This document shows, piece after piece, positions 34,220-47,271 of a stretch of DNA of 64,000 nucleotides. Position 1 is the stretch's first letter; the number at the start of each line of letters is the position of its first letter. The notes below the pieces were generated by a model. That model was not told where the DNA came from and searched no databases. It worked only from the letters and a program-made list of their open reading frames with translations. A program made the translations under genes and the position numbers. This DNA is from Brassica napus (lineage: Eukaryota; Streptophyta; Magnoliopsida; Brassicales; Brassicaceae), in contig NC_063448.1 of assembly GCF_020379485.1 (NCBI RefSeq), forward strand, positions 43,657,218 to 43,721,217. The letters are read 5' to 3'.

Positions 34220-34260
34220 CGTGAGCGTGTCGACATAAAAGGAAAAGACTATGATCATCT

Positions 34261-34280
34261 TATGTATATATAGTGTTTTT
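34261..34280 (-). promoter_or_regulatory. Probable TATA box of the F-box/kelch gene
   Basis: CACTATATATACATAAG on the minus strand, about 50 bases upstream of the preferred ATG. The other two copies have a similar TATATATA stretch at the same place. Confidence 0.45.
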
Positions 34281-34509
34281 TAGTTGACAAAATATCATAG
34301 AATATTTAGATTTTAAACATAGTTTAAAAATTTAAATAGAATTATAGGATGTTAATATTCAATAAATAATTAATAGATTATGGGGTATGGGCTATTATAT
34401 GTTTCATTAATATATTTACTTTAGTTAATGAGAAAATAGTAGATATTAAAGATTTTTTAATTTTTTAAAAGATTATGATGGTTGTCAATTTTTGCTGAAC
34501 CACTTGGCG
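34281..34509. other. 5' flank of the intact F-box/kelch gene
   Basis: Homologous to about 58010-58110 upstream of the split copy (AATAGAATTATAGGATGTT). Ends at the Athila insertion. Confidence 0.7.
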
Positions 34510-34514
34510 GTGTG

Positions 34515-35836
34515 TGATGTCTCGAGTTTTAACCCGATTATCTAACTGCAAGTGCACAGTAAAGTACGCAGTAGTAATACGGGATCGAATCCACAGGGAC
34601 CGATGATCACACGTAGAGTTGCAGACAAGTTAATAGCTACAGCGAAACAAGATATATTTTTGTTGGTTTTTATTTAATTTTCTCTAGTGTCACAAAGCAT
34701 AAACAAGTTGTAAAAAGATGATTTAAACGATTTGAAAACTATTTTAAAACAAACGTTGGGCATTGGGAATTCTCAGGGATTTCTTTTTAATCAAGATACA
34801 ATTAATGGAAGACACAGGGATATATTAAGAACCGTCTAGAACTCAAACACGATATTAGAATTAACCTACTTCCGTAGCGCTAATTCTCTATGTTATAGAA
34901 ATCTCCACACTAACTTCCGCTGAGTTTCAATTTCTAAACAAGCATTAAGAACAGGTTCAATATGTTCACAAAGCGCAATAACATCAACTTCCGAGGGTTA
35001 AGGACACTTTGCTCATCTAAAGTATTTTCGGAAGTTCAAACAATCACTTTCGGTGCATCAAACAATCTAATATCATGAACTAAGTGATCAATTCAGTTCA
35101 AGCAGTAAGAAATCCATTAGATGAAGAACCAAAACGTAATCCCTTAGTCTACACACGTTTTATGGATCAAAACATCAAGAAATCCCTTATGAGAACCCCT
35201 AAACCCAACTAGATGACTACTCACACATAACTAAGCAAGAACAAAACGATTTTGATGAAGAAAACATGATAAGATTGTATTAAAACAGAGTAAAGGTTCA
35301 GAAGATCTTCTCCAAATGGTTTTGAGATGAACTCCTTTACAAATCTTCACAAATCACACCAAAACAAGTACAAAACACTCAAATCTCTCTCTAGAACTTG
35401 TAAATCTCCTCCTTGGTCGCCCCCTGGTCTTTTCTGAGTCTCCAAAGTCGAGTTCTTCTGTGAATTATTGAGGGGAGTGGGTAAAAAGGAGTGAAAAGCT
35501 CGTTTGTGCGTGTGGAGCCCGTAGCGCCTGAGATCGGTCGATCCACATGGCTCGGATCGGTCGATCTAGTGCATGAAAGCCACAGATCGGTCGATCCAGG
35601 TAGCCCGGATCGGTCGATCTCGTGCTCTGTGCGATCAATACTTCATTCGGTCCATTGTTCGGTCCATCTTGCTTCTGAATAAATCCCGAATGCGTTCTTT
35701 TCTTTCAAGCTATCTAGTAACCTGCATATTACACTTAAGAACACCAAAACGCATCAAATAGACCAAAACATTAATTAAAACCGACCATTTAATTGCTCCA
35801 AAACGAGTTTAAAACCGTTAAAAACACGGAATATCA
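34515..35836 (-). repeat. 3' LTR of the Athila-class element
   Basis: 1322 bp. Carries four GATCGGTCGATC palindromes at 35532, 35554, 35585 and 35608. The purine tract AAGTCTGGGGGAGT lies next to it at 35837-35850 (minus strand). Confidence 0.95.
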
Positions 35837-36376
35837 ACTCCCCCAGACTTGAATCTTTGCTTGTCCTCAAGTAAAGAGGATTAAAATTTGGGAGCTCACT
35901 AACCCTCAGTAGACTTACCTTGTGATTTCGCTAACCACTTAAATCAGAGACTGTCAAGGCATTCATTCCAAATCCCCACCAAGACCGCGCAAACCTTTCC
36001 ATATTTCAGACCTGCAAGTCTCAGTTTCAAGTAATCAACTCTTTACATTCATTAAAAAGTGCGTGACCTTTCCACCAAAGATATCTCCATCAGGTATAAC
36101 GGGCTCGGTGTTTGGGAGGCTGTTTTAGTGTTTAATTAGGTGAGGCTCAAGTGTTTGTGGGTATCAGCGATAACAAAAAATGCAAAACATTATGCAAAAT
36201 CGCTGGAGAAACCGAGTATATTGATAACCATGTTTTCGAACTGCTCAAGTCTCAAATGATCAAAACCCAACAAATCTCAAACTCTAACCCCAAATTTAAA
36301 CAAGGCATCATCTCTGGTACACAAAATAAAAATAAAATGTCTAAATCAAATCTACTGAATGAGATATAAACATGAA

Positions 36377-36420
<44 letters not shown>

Positions 36421-36426
36421 TTTTTT

Positions 36427-36471
<45 letters not shown>

Positions 36472-37050
36472 AAGAAAAACTTATACAAACCGAAATCGAA
36501 TATATACACTGCGATGCAATCACACACTTACAACACCCAATTTTTCTATTTACACCTCTAGACACACAGGTCCGTGTCTAACCACCTAAATGTTCCGATC
36601 CTACCTAAGCAGTCGGATGAACCATGTCTACCCTAATCTCTCCATTGTTTTTGCACATGTATGCACATATGATCAGTGTGTAAGAATGCATGGAGATGAA
36701 ATAAAAGGGTAAGGTGTAGGTGAGGTACCAAACTATTGATGAGTCTGGCCATTCAGGATTATTAAAGAGTGGTAAAATGTGGTAAAGAAAATCCTGAATG
36801 TGTATATGGTGTACCGTTTCCTGATGTTGATTCCTGGTCAAAAGAAATTAAATTCATTAATGGTCAAAAATATTTGAGTCGATTACAATTCACCGAGACT
36901 TGATAAAAGATTTAAAGAGAGGTTGCTTGGTCAAGTGGTTCCTCGGTTTGTCTGCGCTAACAGTCCTGAAAAATGGTCAATATGAAATGTAATGCACAAC
37001 ACACAAGGAAATAGTCTAATAATCATCACAGGGTCTGAGAAAAATACGTA

Positions 37051-37091
<41 letters not shown>

Positions 37092-37561
37092 CAATCAAAT
37101 CCGATAAACTAAGAAAATAAGAGAAATAAAAGCAATATGGTACATAAGTAGCATCCTCCCCCAGACTTACTTCACACCGTCTCGGTGTGAAAATAATTCC
37201 AAGAGAGATTACCGATCAGGCGTTGCGGTCAGTGCGCCTCTTGGAGCGCCTCTCCAAGGCTCCATCATCGTCAGAGTCCTCCGCTGCCTCAGGTCCAGCA
37301 GCGGTGTCGTGAGCGCCTTAGATCGACCGATCCATACGTGTCGGATCGACCGATCTCTTACATGGATCGCCCGTTCTGTTTCTTTAGGATCGATCGATCT
37401 CTGCCTGATCGTGATACATGCCTGAAAATCATCTAAAAACACAACCAAAAATCAATTCACACAAGAAAACATAATCACAAAAGAGAAAGAAAATCAAACC
37501 ATGTGGGTTGCCTCCCACTCAGCGCTTGTTTAAAGTCGCGAGCCTGACTATTTTGTTGTCC
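35837..37561 (-). other. Post-pol region of the Athila-class element, no env
   Basis: About 1.7 kb between pol and the 3' LTR, where Athila elements often carry an env-like frame. None is present. It holds a long A tract on the minus strand (36380-36470, T on plus), a shorter one at 37060-37086, and GATCGACCGATC motifs at 37321, 37343 and 37388. Poly-Lys and poly-Phe frames over the homopolymer are artefacts. Confidence 0.75.
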
Positions 37562-40500
37562 TTAGGCGAGATCGGGTTCCGATAAAGGAATGTTGGTTCC
37601 TTCTTCGGGTTTTGCATCTGTGAAGTAAGGTTTTAGCCTCTGCCCATTGACGGTGAATTTCCTCCCATTGTCTTCCAAGACAACAGCTCCATAAGGTCTA
37701 ACCTCTGTGATGGTGAAAGGTCCGGACCAACGAGACTTAAGCTTTCCAGGAAATAGCTTGAGTCTAGAGTTGAACAGAAGGACTTTGTCTCCAGCAGCGA
37801 AGTCTCTCGGGATTATCTTTCTGTCATGCCATGCCTTAGTTCTTTCCTTGTAGATTTTGGTGTTCTCATAGGCGTTCAACCGAATCTCGTCCAGCTCGTT
37901 CAACTGAACCATCCTCCTTTCTGCTGCGGTTTTAATGTCGAAGTTCATCAACTTCGTTGCCCAAAAACCACTGTACTCCAATTCCACAGGTAGGTGACAA
38001 GACTTTCCATAGACCAGATTAAAAGGAGTGGTGCCCAAGGGAGTCTTGTAGGCGGTTCTATACGCCCATAAGGCGTCATCAAGCTTCACAGCCCAGTCTT
38101 TCCTTGTTTTGCCTACAGCCTTCTCCAAAATCCCCTTGATTTCTCGGTTCGATATTTCAACCTGCCCACTTGTCTGAGGATGATAAGGTGTAGCTACCTT
38201 ATGCTTTACTCCATGTTTCTTCAGCAGTTTATCGAACGTCTTGTTGATGAAGTGAGAGCCTCCATCACTAATAACCACTCTCGGGATCCCGAATCTTGGA
38301 AAAATGACTGTCTTGAACATTTTCTTGACAACACTAGAGTCATTTGTCTTGCTGGCTACTGCTTCCACCCACTTGGAGACATAATCAACCGCAACCAGGA
38401 TGTACTCATTTCCATAAGAAGATGGGAAAGGGCCCATAAAATCAATTCCCCATACATCAAAAACTTCAACTTCAAGGATGAAATTTTGGGGCATCTCATT
38501 TCTCTTACTGATGTTACCCTTCCGCTGACATGCATCACACTTTGAGACAAACTCATGGGCGTCTCTGAAAAGTGTAGGCCACCAGTAACCAGCCTGCAGG
38601 ACCTTAGAAACCGTCTTGAATGTTGCAAAATGGCCTGCGTATTCTGAACTGTGGCAGTGGAAAAGAATCCCTTGCATCTCATTCTCCAGAACACATCTCC
38701 TGAATAAACCATCTGAGCATCTCTTGTAGAGGAAGGGATCATCCCAGTAGTAGTGGTTCACATCTCTCATGAACTTCTTCCTCTCATACCCCTTCAGGTT
38801 CGGTGGTTCAATTCCAGCACATAGGTAGTTTGCAAAGTCTGCAAACCATGGGAGATCATCCTGAATTTGTCTCATGACACAGCAATCAGCCTGATCCAAA
38901 TACTCATCCTCCAGCAAGGTGATCACATAGACATTCTCCTCGGGTAATGTATCATCCAGTGGTGTTTCAGCTTCCACTCTCATTCGGGAAAGATGATCTG
39001 CCACTCCATTTTCTGCTCCTCTCTTGTCTCTGATCTCAATATCAAACTCCTGTAGGAGTAAGATCCACCTTAAGAGTCTCGGTTTAGCATCTTTTTTCGT
39101 CATCAGGTACTTCAAGGCTGCATGATCTGTGTGCACAATTACTTTCGAGCCCACCAAATAGGACCTGAACTTCTCGAAAGCATAAACTACTGCCAGCAAC
39201 TCCTTCTCAGTGGTAGCATACTTGATTTGAGCATCATCAAGCGTTCGGCTGGCATAATAGATCACATGGAGTTTCTTGTCTTTTCTCTGCCCCAAAACAG
39301 CTCCAATCGCGTAATCACTTGCGTCACACATTATTTCAAATGGCAAGTCCCAATCTGGTGGCTGCACAATGGGAGCACTGACTAGAGACTTCTTGAGAAT
39401 CTGAAACGCAGCGAGGCAGTCAGCATCAAAAACAAACTTCGCTTCTTTGCACAGCAGACGGGTGAGTGGCCTCGCTATCATAGAGAAGTCTTTGATAAAC
39501 CTCCTGTAGAAACCGGCATGTCCCAGAAAACTCCGAATATCCCTCACTGTCCTGGGAGGCTGTAGGCTGGTCATAACTTCAATCTTTGCTTTGTCAACCT
39601 CGATACCCTGCTCTGATATCCTGTGACCCAAAACAATGCCATCTTTCACCATGAAATGACACTTCTCCCAATTTAACACCAAGTTCTTCTCCTCACATCT
39701 TTCCAGCACCTTGCACAGATTAGCAAGGCAGTCGCTAAATGAAGAACCGTAGACTGAGAAATCGTCCATAAAAACCTCCATAATGTCCTCAATAAGATCA
39801 GTAAAGATCGACATCATGCATCTCTGGAAAGTGGCAGGAGCATTGCACAATCCGAAAGGCATTCTCCTGTAGGCAAAAGTACCGTATGGGCAGGTGAATG
39901 TTGTCTTCTCTTGGTCGTCTGGATGAATGGGTATCTGAAAGAACCCGGAGTAGCCATCGAGAAAACAGTAGTAGGGGTGGTTGGCTAGTCTTTCCAGCAT
40001 CTGGTCAATGAAAGGAAGTGGGAAGTGGTCCTTCCTTGTGGCTGAGTTTAGCTTCCTGTAGTCAATGCACATCCTATGCCCTGTGACTGTTCTGGTAGGA
40101 ATCAGCTCATCCTTCTCATTTGTGATGACAGTGATGCCACCCTTCTTAGGAACCACATGAACCGGGCTCACCCAAGTGCTGTCTGAAATTGGGTAGATCA
40201 CCCCTGCACTCAACAGCTTTAGAATCTCCTTTTTCACAACTTCCATCAGTTTGGGATTCAGTCTTCGCTGGTGCTCTATGGACGTCTTTGACTCATCCTC
40301 CAAGTGAATCTTGTGCATGCAAAGATCTGGAGAAATACCTGTAATATCATCCAAAGAGTACCCCAATGCTTTTCTATACTTTCGCAATTTTGAAAGAAGC
40401 AAAGCGGTCTCCACATTATTCAGGTTAGCACAAATAATAACAGGATATGTGGAATTCGGTCCCAAGAATGCATACCTCAGCCCAGCTGGGAGGGCTTTAA

Positions 40501-43243
40501 GTTCCACCTTTGGAGCATTCTCCTCACTCCAATCTGGTTGGGAGGATGACGGTTTGACGGTTTTATCGGTGCCTGAGTCTTCAAGGCTGACATAGGCGAC
40601 ATGCTTCTCAATCGGTGAGGCTGAATCCAAAATCTCAGAAAATCCAACCACTTCTTGGTTCATGAACCCGAACTCACTCTCTCTTTGGGTCAATGCGACT
40701 TGTAGAGGATCATCAGTGTGCAACTCTTCATCCATTTCCTCCACCAGTTCAGTCAATGTATCAACCCAGAAAGTCTGTCCATCAATAGTCGGATTTTTCA
40801 GCACCTTCTCCACATTGTATCTCATCGCCATGTCTCCTAGACGTAAGTCTATATGCCCATTCTGTACATCAATCATGGCTCCAGCAGTAGCTAAAAATGG
40901 TCTGCCCAAAATGAGAGGATCTTTAGGTTCCTCTTCCAGCTCCAGAACTACAAAATCGGTAAGCACATATCCCTTTCCAACACCAACAGGGATGTTTTCT
41001 AGTACACCGACTGGTCTTCGCACTGATCGGTCAGCAAGGACCAAGGAGATCCTTGTAGGTTTGTAGTTCGTCATGCCTAGCCTCTCAGAGACAGAGAAAG
41101 GCATTAGGCTCACTCCTGAACCCAGATCGCAGAGACTCTTCTCAAAAGTAAGTGATCCAATGCGGCATGGTAGAACAAATGCTCCGGGATCTTCACGCTT
41201 TTTAGGCATGACATTTTGTAGAACTGCGCTACACTCCTCATTGAGCATCAACACACCCCGCTCTAGGCTCATCTTATCGGTAAGAATCTCCTTCATGTAC
41301 CTTTTAAGAGAAGGTACCATCTTCACCGCTTCAACAAATGGCAATCTCACATGTAACTCCCCAACAAGGTTCTTTAGCTTCTCGTACTCACGTTCTTTGA
41401 TCTTCTGCCTTGGTCTGGATGGGTATGGAGCCTTAGGAACATAAGCAGGAGGCGCCACATACACCTCTTCAGGTTCGGAGGAATTTGGTTTCGTCGACAC
41501 GGGATCGGTCGATCCAGATGGACCGGATCGGTCGATCTCCTTCCCCTTGGATCGGTCGATCTGTTCTTGAGATCGGTCGATCTCTTTCTCTTTCGATTCC
41601 TCAATCGTTTTTCCACTCCTAAGTGTTATAGCATTCACAAACTCCTTGGGATTCGTCTCTGACTTCCCTGGTAGAAATCCAGGTGCTGTTCTGCTGCTGG
41701 AGGCGGTTTGAGCAACTTGCTTTTCCAAAACTTTCAAATGGGTGTTCAAAGCTTCGAACTTCCCATTAAGCTCTCCATACATGTTATCCACCTTGGTGTT
41801 TATCTCTGCAGTGCTATTCTTCTGACCTTCTAGCACCATTTGCAGCATCTTCTTAATTTCGTTATCCTGAGAAGGCTGTGACGAAGAGGCATTTCCTTGA
41901 TTCTGATAGTTGTTGTACTGCTGCCTTTGCTGAAATCCTGAGTTGCCCGAGTTGTTCCCCTGATATTGATTTCTGTTCTGAAATCCTTGGTTGAACACAC
42001 TCTGGTTCTGATTCTGGTTCTGCCTGTTTCCTGCCTGAGGGTAGGACTGATGTTGTGGATTCTCCACATTGTTGCTCCGGTAAGACAGATTATTTTGCTG
42101 ATTTTGATTCCACCCAAGGTTCTGATTGTAGCCTCTGTTGTAGTTTCCTTGACCACCAATGTAGTTCACATCAGCCTGCATATCACTTGAATCATCACCA
42201 ACAGCTTCTTGTGAGGAACGATAGCCTTGCTCCTCCACAAATTTCACAGATTTCTGATCTCTCTTGAGAAGCATCTCAATCTTGGCATTCAGCTCATCTA
42301 TCTTCTTGGATTCATAACCAACACCCTTCTGGCTGGTATCAAACCTTGACTTGCGGTTTGCTTTGCTGGATGACAGGTTGTTCAACAAGGTGTAAGCTTC
42401 TTCAACAGTCTTGGTCATGAAATCACCATTACTTGCTGTGTCCATGGCATCTTGACTCTCTTCATGAACTCCATTATAGAAAATGTTCAGCAAACTCACA
42501 TCAGTGTAGCCATGGTGAGGGCAGTCCTGTGTGTACTCCTTGAAACGCTCCCAAGCCTCATGAAAGCTTTCTGAATCAAGTTGCTGAAAGCTTCCAATTC
42601 TGCTTCTCAGATATGTGGACCTTGACTTGGTGAAGAAATGCTGTAGAAAAGCAGCTCTTGTCTCTTCCCATGTAGTAAGAGATCCTGGAGGGATGGACTT
42701 TAACCATCTGATAGCTTTATCAGCTAAGGAAAACGGGAACAACCTGCATTTCAAAGCGCCTTGAGGAACTCCATTATGTCTGCTGGTGTCACAGACTCGC
42801 TCAAAATGCTCCAAGTGATACATCGGGTCCTCAGACGGGTTTCCATGAAACGGATTTTTCTCCACCAAATTAATGAGACCAGTCTTGATCTCAAAGTCTC
42901 TTCTCTCAATGGGAGGTGGGCGAATCCCAGAACGATCGGCATAGAATGCATCTGGTGTATCATAATGTGCAAGCGTCATCCTAGGCATGCCATAGTCTCC
43001 AGCCTGTTGTCTTGCAGCTACACCAGCCTGCTGATTATCACCAGCATTGTTGCCTTCTCGTTCATTTACAGGAATTGGATTTTGCGGGTTGTCCTGAAAT
43101 TGGTCTTCTTGGTGTTCAGCCATTTCAACCTCTTCAGCGGACTCAAGTCTTTTCTTTTTCACTTGTCTCTCTAGGCGGCCGAGCTCTAACTCCAAAGGTA
43201 TTAAATTCGATGATCCTTTGCTTCTAGTATGAAATCCGCTCAT
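37562..43243 (-). CDS. Gypsy (Athila-class) gag-pol polyprotein
   Basis: 1893 residues, uninterrupted. Approximate order: gag ~100-330 ([15 protein letters not shown]...FF spacing); Asn/Gln-rich linker ~370-470 with no CCHC knuckle visible; aspartic protease ~704 as [11 protein letters not shown], with Gly where DTG/DSG-type enzymes usually have Thr or Ser next to the Asp-like position; reverse transcriptase ~1000-1180 with FMDDFSVYG ~1156; RNase H ~1306 ([12 protein letters not shown]); integrase zinc domain ~1528 (H..H and CDACQRKG) and core from [11 protein letters not shown] ~1601. A run of IDRS repeats near residues 555-580 comes from in-frame GATCGGTCGATC copies. It supplies all proteins for retrotransposition. 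Confidence 0.95.
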   Translation of the reverse strand: MSGFHTRSKGSSNLIPLELELGRLERQVKKKRLESAEEVEMAEHQEDQFQDNPQNPIPVNEREGNNAGDNQQAGVAARQQAGDYGMPRMTLAHYDTPDAFYADRSGIRPPPIERRDFEIKTGLINLVEKNPFHGNPSEDPMYHLEHFERVCDTSRHNGVPQGALKCRLFPFSLADKAIRWLKSIPPGSLTTWEETRAAFLQHFFTKSRSTYLRSRIGSFQQLDSESFHEAWERFKEYTQDCPHHGYTDVSLLNIFYNGVHEESQDAMDTASNGDFMTKTVEEAYTLLNNLSSSKANRKSRFDTSQKGVGYESKKIDELNAKIEMLLKRDQKSVKFVEEQGYRSSQEAVGDDSSDMQADVNYIGGQGNYNRGYNQNLGWNQNQQNNLSYRSNNVENPQHQSYPQAGNRQNQNQNQSVFNQGFQNRNQYQGNNSGNSGFQQRQQYNNYQNQGNASSSQPSQDNEIKKMLQMVLEGQKNSTAEINTKVDNMYGELNGKFEALNTHLKVLEKQVAQTASSSRTAPGFLPGKSETNPKEFVNAITLRSGKTIEESKEKEIDRSQEQIDRSKGKEIDRSGPSGSTDPVSTKPNSSEPEEVYVAPPAYVPKAPYPSRPRQKIKEREYEKLKNLVGELHVRLPFVEAVKMVPSLKRYMKEILTDKMSLERGVLMLNEECSAVLQNVMPKKREDPGAFVLPCRIGSLTFEKSLCDLGSGVSLMPFSVSERLGMTNYKPTRISLVLADRSVRRPVGVLENIPVGVGKGYVLTDFVVLELEEEPKDPLILGRPFLATAGAMIDVQNGHIDLRLGDMAMRYNVEKVLKNPTIDGQTFWVDTLTELVEEMDEELHTDDPLQVALTQRESEFGFMNQEVVGFSEILDSASPIEKHVAYVSLEDSGTDKTVKPSSSQPDWSEENAPKVELKALPAGLRYAFLGPNSTYPVIICANLNNVETALLLSKLRKYRKALGYSLDDITGISPDLCMHKIHLEDESKTSIEHQRRLNPKLMEVVKKEILKLLSAGVIYPISDSTWVSPVHVVPKKGGITVITNEKDELIPTRTVTGHRMCIDYRKLNSATRKDHFPLPFIDQMLERLANHPYYCFLDGYSGFFQIPIHPDDQEKTTFTCPYGTFAYRRMPFGLCNAPATFQRCMMSIFTDLIEDIMEVFMDDFSVYGSSFSDCLANLCKVLERCEEKNLVLNWEKCHFMVKDGIVLGHRISEQGIEVDKAKIEVMTSLQPPRTVRDIRSFLGHAGFYRRFIKDFSMIARPLTRLLCKEAKFVFDADCLAAFQILKKSLVSAPIVQPPDWDLPFEIMCDASDYAIGAVLGQRKDKKLHVIYYASRTLDDAQIKYATTEKELLAVVYAFEKFRSYLVGSKVIVHTDHAALKYLMTKKDAKPRLLRWILLLQEFDIEIRDKRGAENGVADHLSRMRVEAETPLDDTLPEENVYVITLLEDEYLDQADCCVMRQIQDDLPWFADFANYLCAGIEPPNLKGYERKKFMRDVNHYYWDDPFLYKRCSDGLFRRCVLENEMQGILFHCHSSEYAGHFATFKTVSKVLQAGYWWPTLFRDAHEFVSKCDACQRKGNISKRNEMPQNFILEVEVFDVWGIDFMGPFPSSYGNEYILVAVDYVSKWVEAVASKTNDSSVVKKMFKTVIFPRFGIPRVVISDGGSHFINKTFDKLLKKHGVKHKVATPYHPQTSGQVEISNREIKGILEKAVGKTRKDWAVKLDDALWAYRTAYKTPLGTTPFNLVYGKSCHLPVELEYSGFWATKLMNFDIKTAAERRMVQLNELDEIRLNAYENTKIYKERTKAWHDRKIIPRDFAAGDKVLLFNSRLKLFPGKLKSRWSGPFTITEVRPYGAVVLEDNGRKFTVNGQRLKPYFTDAKPEEGTNIPLSEPDLA
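41503..41582 (-). repeat. In-frame GATCGGTCGATC cluster in gag-pol
   Basis: Four copies (41503, 41526, 41550, 41571) encode repeated IDRS between gag and protease. Same motif and near-same spacing as the LTR cluster. Confidence 0.93.
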
Positions 43244-43346
43244 TCACCTGAAAACACAAACAGAAAGAGAAAGACAGAAACATTAGACAAAATAAAGAAA
43301 ATGCTATAGTCTTAAACTGATCATTAACTCTAGGGTGACCAAATGG

Positions 43347-43364
43347 TCCCCGGCAACGGCGCCA
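43347..43364 (-). other. Primer-binding site of the Athila-class element
   Basis: TGGCGCCGTTGCCGGGGA on the minus strand, six bases from the 5' LTR. This form is typical of Athila-class elements and is usually assigned to tRNA-Asp. Confidence 0.85.
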
Positions 43365-43370
43365 AAAACT

Positions 43371-44691
43371 TGATGTCTCGAGTTTTAACCCGATTATCTA
43401 ACTGCAAGTGCACAGTAAAGTACGCAGTAGTAATACGGGATCGAATCCACAGGGACCGATGATCACACGTAGAGTTGCAGACAAGTTAATAGCTACAGCG
43501 AAACAAGATATATTTTTGATGGTTTTTATTTAATTTTCTCTAGTGTCACAAAGCATAAACAAGTTGTAAAAAGATGATTTAAACGATTTGAAAACTATTT
43601 TAAAACAAACGTTGGGCATTGGGAATTCTCAGGGATTTCTTTTTAATCAAGATACAATTAATGGAAGACACAGGGATATATTAAGAACCGTCTAGAACTC
43701 AAACACGATATTAGAATTAACCTACTTCCGTAGCGCTAATTCTCTATGTTATAGAAATCTCCACACTAACTTCCGCTGAGTTTCAATTTCTAAACAAGCA
43801 TTAAGAACAGGTTCAATATGTTCACAAAGCGCAATAACATCAACTTCCGAGGGTTAAGGACACTTTGCTCATCTAAAGTATTTTCGGAAGTTCAAACAAT
43901 CACTTTCGGTGCATCAAACAATCTAAATCATGAACTAAGTGATCAATTCAGTTCAAGCAGTAAGAAATCCATTAGATGAAGAACCAAAACGTAATCCCTT
44001 AGTCTACACACGTTTTATGGATCAAAACATCAAGAAATCCCCTATGAGAACCCCTAAACCCAACTAGATGACTACTCACACATAACTAAGCAAGAACAAA
44101 ACGATTTTGATGAAGAAAACATGATAAGATTGTATTAAAACAGAGTAAAGGTTCAGAAGATCTTCTCCAAATGGTTTTGAGATGAACTCCTTTACAAATC
44201 TTCACAAATCACACCAAAACAAGTACAAAACACTCAAATCTCTCTCTAGAACTTGTAAATCTCCTCCTTGGTCGCCCCCTGGTCTTTTCTGAGTCTCCAA
44301 AGTCGAGTTCTTCTGTGAATTATTGAGGGGAGTGGGTAAAAAGGAGTGAAAAGCTCGTTTGTGCGTGTGGAGCCCGTAGCGCCTGAGATCGGTCGATCCA
44401 CATGGCTCGGATCGGTCGATCGAGTGCATGAAAGCCACAGATCGGTCGATCCAGGTAGCCCGGATCGGTCGATCTCGTGCTCTGTGCGATCAATACTTCA
44501 TTCGGTCCATTGTTCGGTCCATCTTGCTTCTGAATAAATCCCGAATGCGTTCTTTTCTTTCAAGCTATCTAGTAACCTGCATATTACACTTAAGAACACC
44601 AAAACGCATCAAATAGACCAAAACATTAATTAAAACCGACCATTTAATTGCTCCAAAACGAGTTTAAAACCGTTAAAAATACGGAATATCA
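43371..44691 (-). repeat. 5' LTR of the Athila-class element
   Basis: 1321 bp, nearly identical to 34515-35836. Promoter position not identified. Confidence 0.95.
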
Positions 44692-44696
44692 GTGTG

Positions 44697-45199
44697 GCTT
44701 AAGGAAAAGAGCGAAAATTCTACTATATATATAGTAGATCCTAGCGCGAGTATGAATTTTTGGTTTTTGATTATTTATTTTACTAAATGATGTATTTGTA
44801 ATATTTGATCCTATTATATTCACTAAGTAAATAATTTTGTTTGGCTTCTTAAACCATCTATTTTATGACGAATATTAGATATCATATAAATAAATTGAAC
44901 ATATACACGTAGTTAGGGAATTATATATGATATATAAGAACAATGGTTATGAATCTAAAATATGAAAAAAATATATTATATTATGACTTAGTATGGTATA
45001 AAAGATTATAAATTAGTTATACATGTTTAAAGAAAATACAATAATTTTAATATTTCTGTTAAAAATTTAACATACCTAAAACGGCCGATGAATTGGTCAT
45101 AAAATTGTAAATAATTTCATAATTTTATTAATAATAAATTATTAATGATATTTGTTTTGTGCCAAAATAATTATTAAATGTCCATAACATTAATACGTT
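44697..45199. other. AT-rich intergenic stretch
   Basis: Continuation of the DNA interrupted by the Athila element. No gene or repeat border seen. Confidence 0.6.
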
Positions 45200-46355
45200 A
45201 AAAGTTGTAGTCGGATCTTAGGGTTTGTTCAGGAAGTACCTTTAGCTTCTTGTAGGGATGGTGGCGCGTGGAGGCGTACGGTTGCTCATTCCTCTGTTCC
45301 GGTTGAAGTCTTCGTGTGGTTTACTTAGGACAGTGGGTGAGAGGCGTGTAGAAGTAGATTCATTGTTCTGCCTTGGCATCTTGGTTTAACGAGTTCTGTC
45401 TTCTCTCTTCGTGAGAGCTTTGGAGAGTTCCTTTATCTCAAAGGTGGGTTCTAACCCTTGTTGCTGGCGTTGTGGTGTTGGCTCGTGGAGAGTGACATCA
45501 CTGCGGTGTCGGAGGCAGTCGTCCATGGCTACATCGAGGCGGTGAAGTCACCTCTCTCTCATCAATTTGTTCTCTTCCCGGCTATCTGATTCAGTCACCT
45601 GCAGGAGGCATGTCGACTTGCTCCTTGCGGGTTTATCTCCTGTTTTGTTAATGTGTAGTCTGAACCGTGCCACCGGTTTCATTCATCGACATCAAAGACT
45701 GATCTTTCTTCGGTTCTCGAAGAGGACGACTGACGAGGAGCTCGGAAGATCCTTGTGGTCTGAGGAGTTTTCCCCTCCTTGGTGGCTCAGTCGGCTGTGT
45801 GACTTATCCCAGTACCGTGAGTAGCTTCTCATGGTGATGTTGCATAGCTATAGTTTTTGCAGGTGTTGGAGTGTTAGCTGGATCAAGTAGCAGCCGTCTT
45901 TCCGGACCCGTCTTTCTGCATCTCCGTCCTTGGTGCGAGGTTTCCTTCGATCTCTTCGTCTCCGGGCGGTTTCAGCTTTGTAGAAGATTGTATAGTGGGA
46001 TATGGAGCGATTTTCAAAGGTTTATGCTCTATATCCCTCTCTTCTATAATGCCTTCGTGTTTAATGGAAGAGACGATTATAAGTTCGAGACTCACCGAGA
46101 GCTAGCTACATCAAAAACAGCATGAATAGTCCCGGCATCCGAAGAAATGAGGAGAACCTCACCTATTCATGGTCATTGTTGAAGGTCGAGAACGGTACCC
46201 GAATTTCCTAATGATTTAACGGCTAGCGGAACGTGTTGGGTTTAGTGGGTGGGCGAAGTTAGTATGTTTATGTTTGGATTTGGGAAATTTTTGTCGGGCT
46301 TGTAATCGGATCTTATTCCCGTTTATCGGGTTGATTAATATAATTTCTATTAAAA
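45200..46355 (+). mobile_element. Poly(A)-ended retroposed sequence, probably a LINE 3' end
   Basis: A GC-richer block than its surroundings that ends TTTCTATTAAAAAAAAG. The flanks AAAAGTTGTA (left) and AAAAGTTATA (right) look like an imperfect target duplication. Only short frames are present (45567-45824, 45871-46125) with no recognised domain. It could equally be an unidentified retroposed transcript. Confidence 0.45.
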
Positions 46356-46534
46356 AAAAGTTATATGCATTTGTTATATTGTAGTTAATATATTATAAAT
46401 ATTACATACATCAAGTAATTCACGTTTCGTAAAAATAAAGTCAAATTCATTATTAGGCTGTCCTTGTACCGTTGTACGTAGTAATCTACGTTAAATATGA
46501 TGTATTCTTAGGTTGATTTAATGACATTAAAAAA
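46356..46534. other. AT-rich spacer
   Basis: Nothing recognised. Confidence 0.5.
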
Positions 46535-46861
46535 AATGACATTAAATGTAAATTTGATTGAGAAAAACTTATTAATCTAACTGGAAAAGACAAGCATTAA
46601 AATATGTAGTTTTATCAGTAGCATGAAAGTGTAAATAAGTTAGAAAACTTAGAGGTATTTTTTATTAGGTACTTATCTTTTAATAATAGAGATCTAATGA
46701 CATTGAGTTTAAATTTGATTAAGGAAATTTCATTAATCTAACTGGAAAAGACAAGCATTAAAATATGTAGTTTAATTTAATTCACAGTGGCATTGAAGTG
46801 TAAATAAATTAGAAAACTTGGGGGTCTTTTTTAATTTGTACTTCTCTTTAAATAATAGATA
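46535..46861. repeat. Two-copy tandem duplication, about 165-bp unit
   Basis: Both units contain TTAATCTAACTGGAAAAGAC followed by AAGCATTAAAATATGTAG, then GAAGTGTAAATAA and TTAGAAAACTT. Diverged by several bases, so not recent. Confidence 0.85.
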
Positions 46862-47002
46862 TATATATACAAGAGTGAAATTGTTAATATATCTTAAATT
46901 TTTAGATTGACAACTATACGTTACGTAAAATAATTCCATAAGAATCTAGTAATTTTTACAAACAAAGTTTTTTTATTTACTAGATGACTTGCCTACTGTT
47001 TG
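46862..47002. repeat. Dispersed repeat, copy 2
   Basis: Matches 13990-14121 and continues into sequence like 31381-31420 (TTTTTTTATTTACTAGATGA), giving the empty-site form of the large MULE-like insertion. Confidence 0.75.
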
Positions 47003-47271
47003 GATTGTCAATGAGAATTCGGCCCAAAAAAACCTCAACTTTTCACGAATTGCCAAAAGAAACATGAACTTTTGGGCTGACCAAAAAAACACCAAACTTT
47101 CATTGACTTTAGATTTAATTAACAATGTTTTCGCTGACTTCCCAATTTAGCACGCCGTCAACAAATTTAACAGAAATATTTGACGTCGTTTATTGTTGGC
47201 GTTAAGTGAAACGACGTCGTTTTCAAATGATGTAAAACGACGTCGTTTTACATGATTTAAAATTAAAAATA

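Larger units (their letters stand above)
34515..44691 (-). mobile_element. Young Athila-class Gypsy retrotransposon
   Basis: 10,177 bp. LTRs of 1322 and 1321 bp start TGATGTCTCGAG and end GGAATATCA, with a perfect target duplication GTGTG at 34510-34514 and 44692-44696. By eye the LTRs differ at four bases plus one indel (about 0.3%), so insertion is recent; at 1.5e-8 per site per year this is roughly 0.1 million years. It has a correct primer site, purine tract and uninterrupted gag-pol, so it may be capable of transposing. No envelope-like gene was found. Confidence 0.97.

Noticed and set aside
34258..34258. Upstream ATG as the F-box gene start
   Set aside because: The 13 extra residues lie on the TATA side of the conserved MSVxAASNSKK start shared with the paralogues.
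36341..36581. Poly-Lys (minus) and poly-Phe (plus) reading frames
   Set aside because: They are translations of a long T/A homopolymer in the Athila element's untranslated region.
35837..37561. Env-like gene in the Athila element
   Set aside because: No frame with signal or membrane segments; only homopolymers and palindromes.
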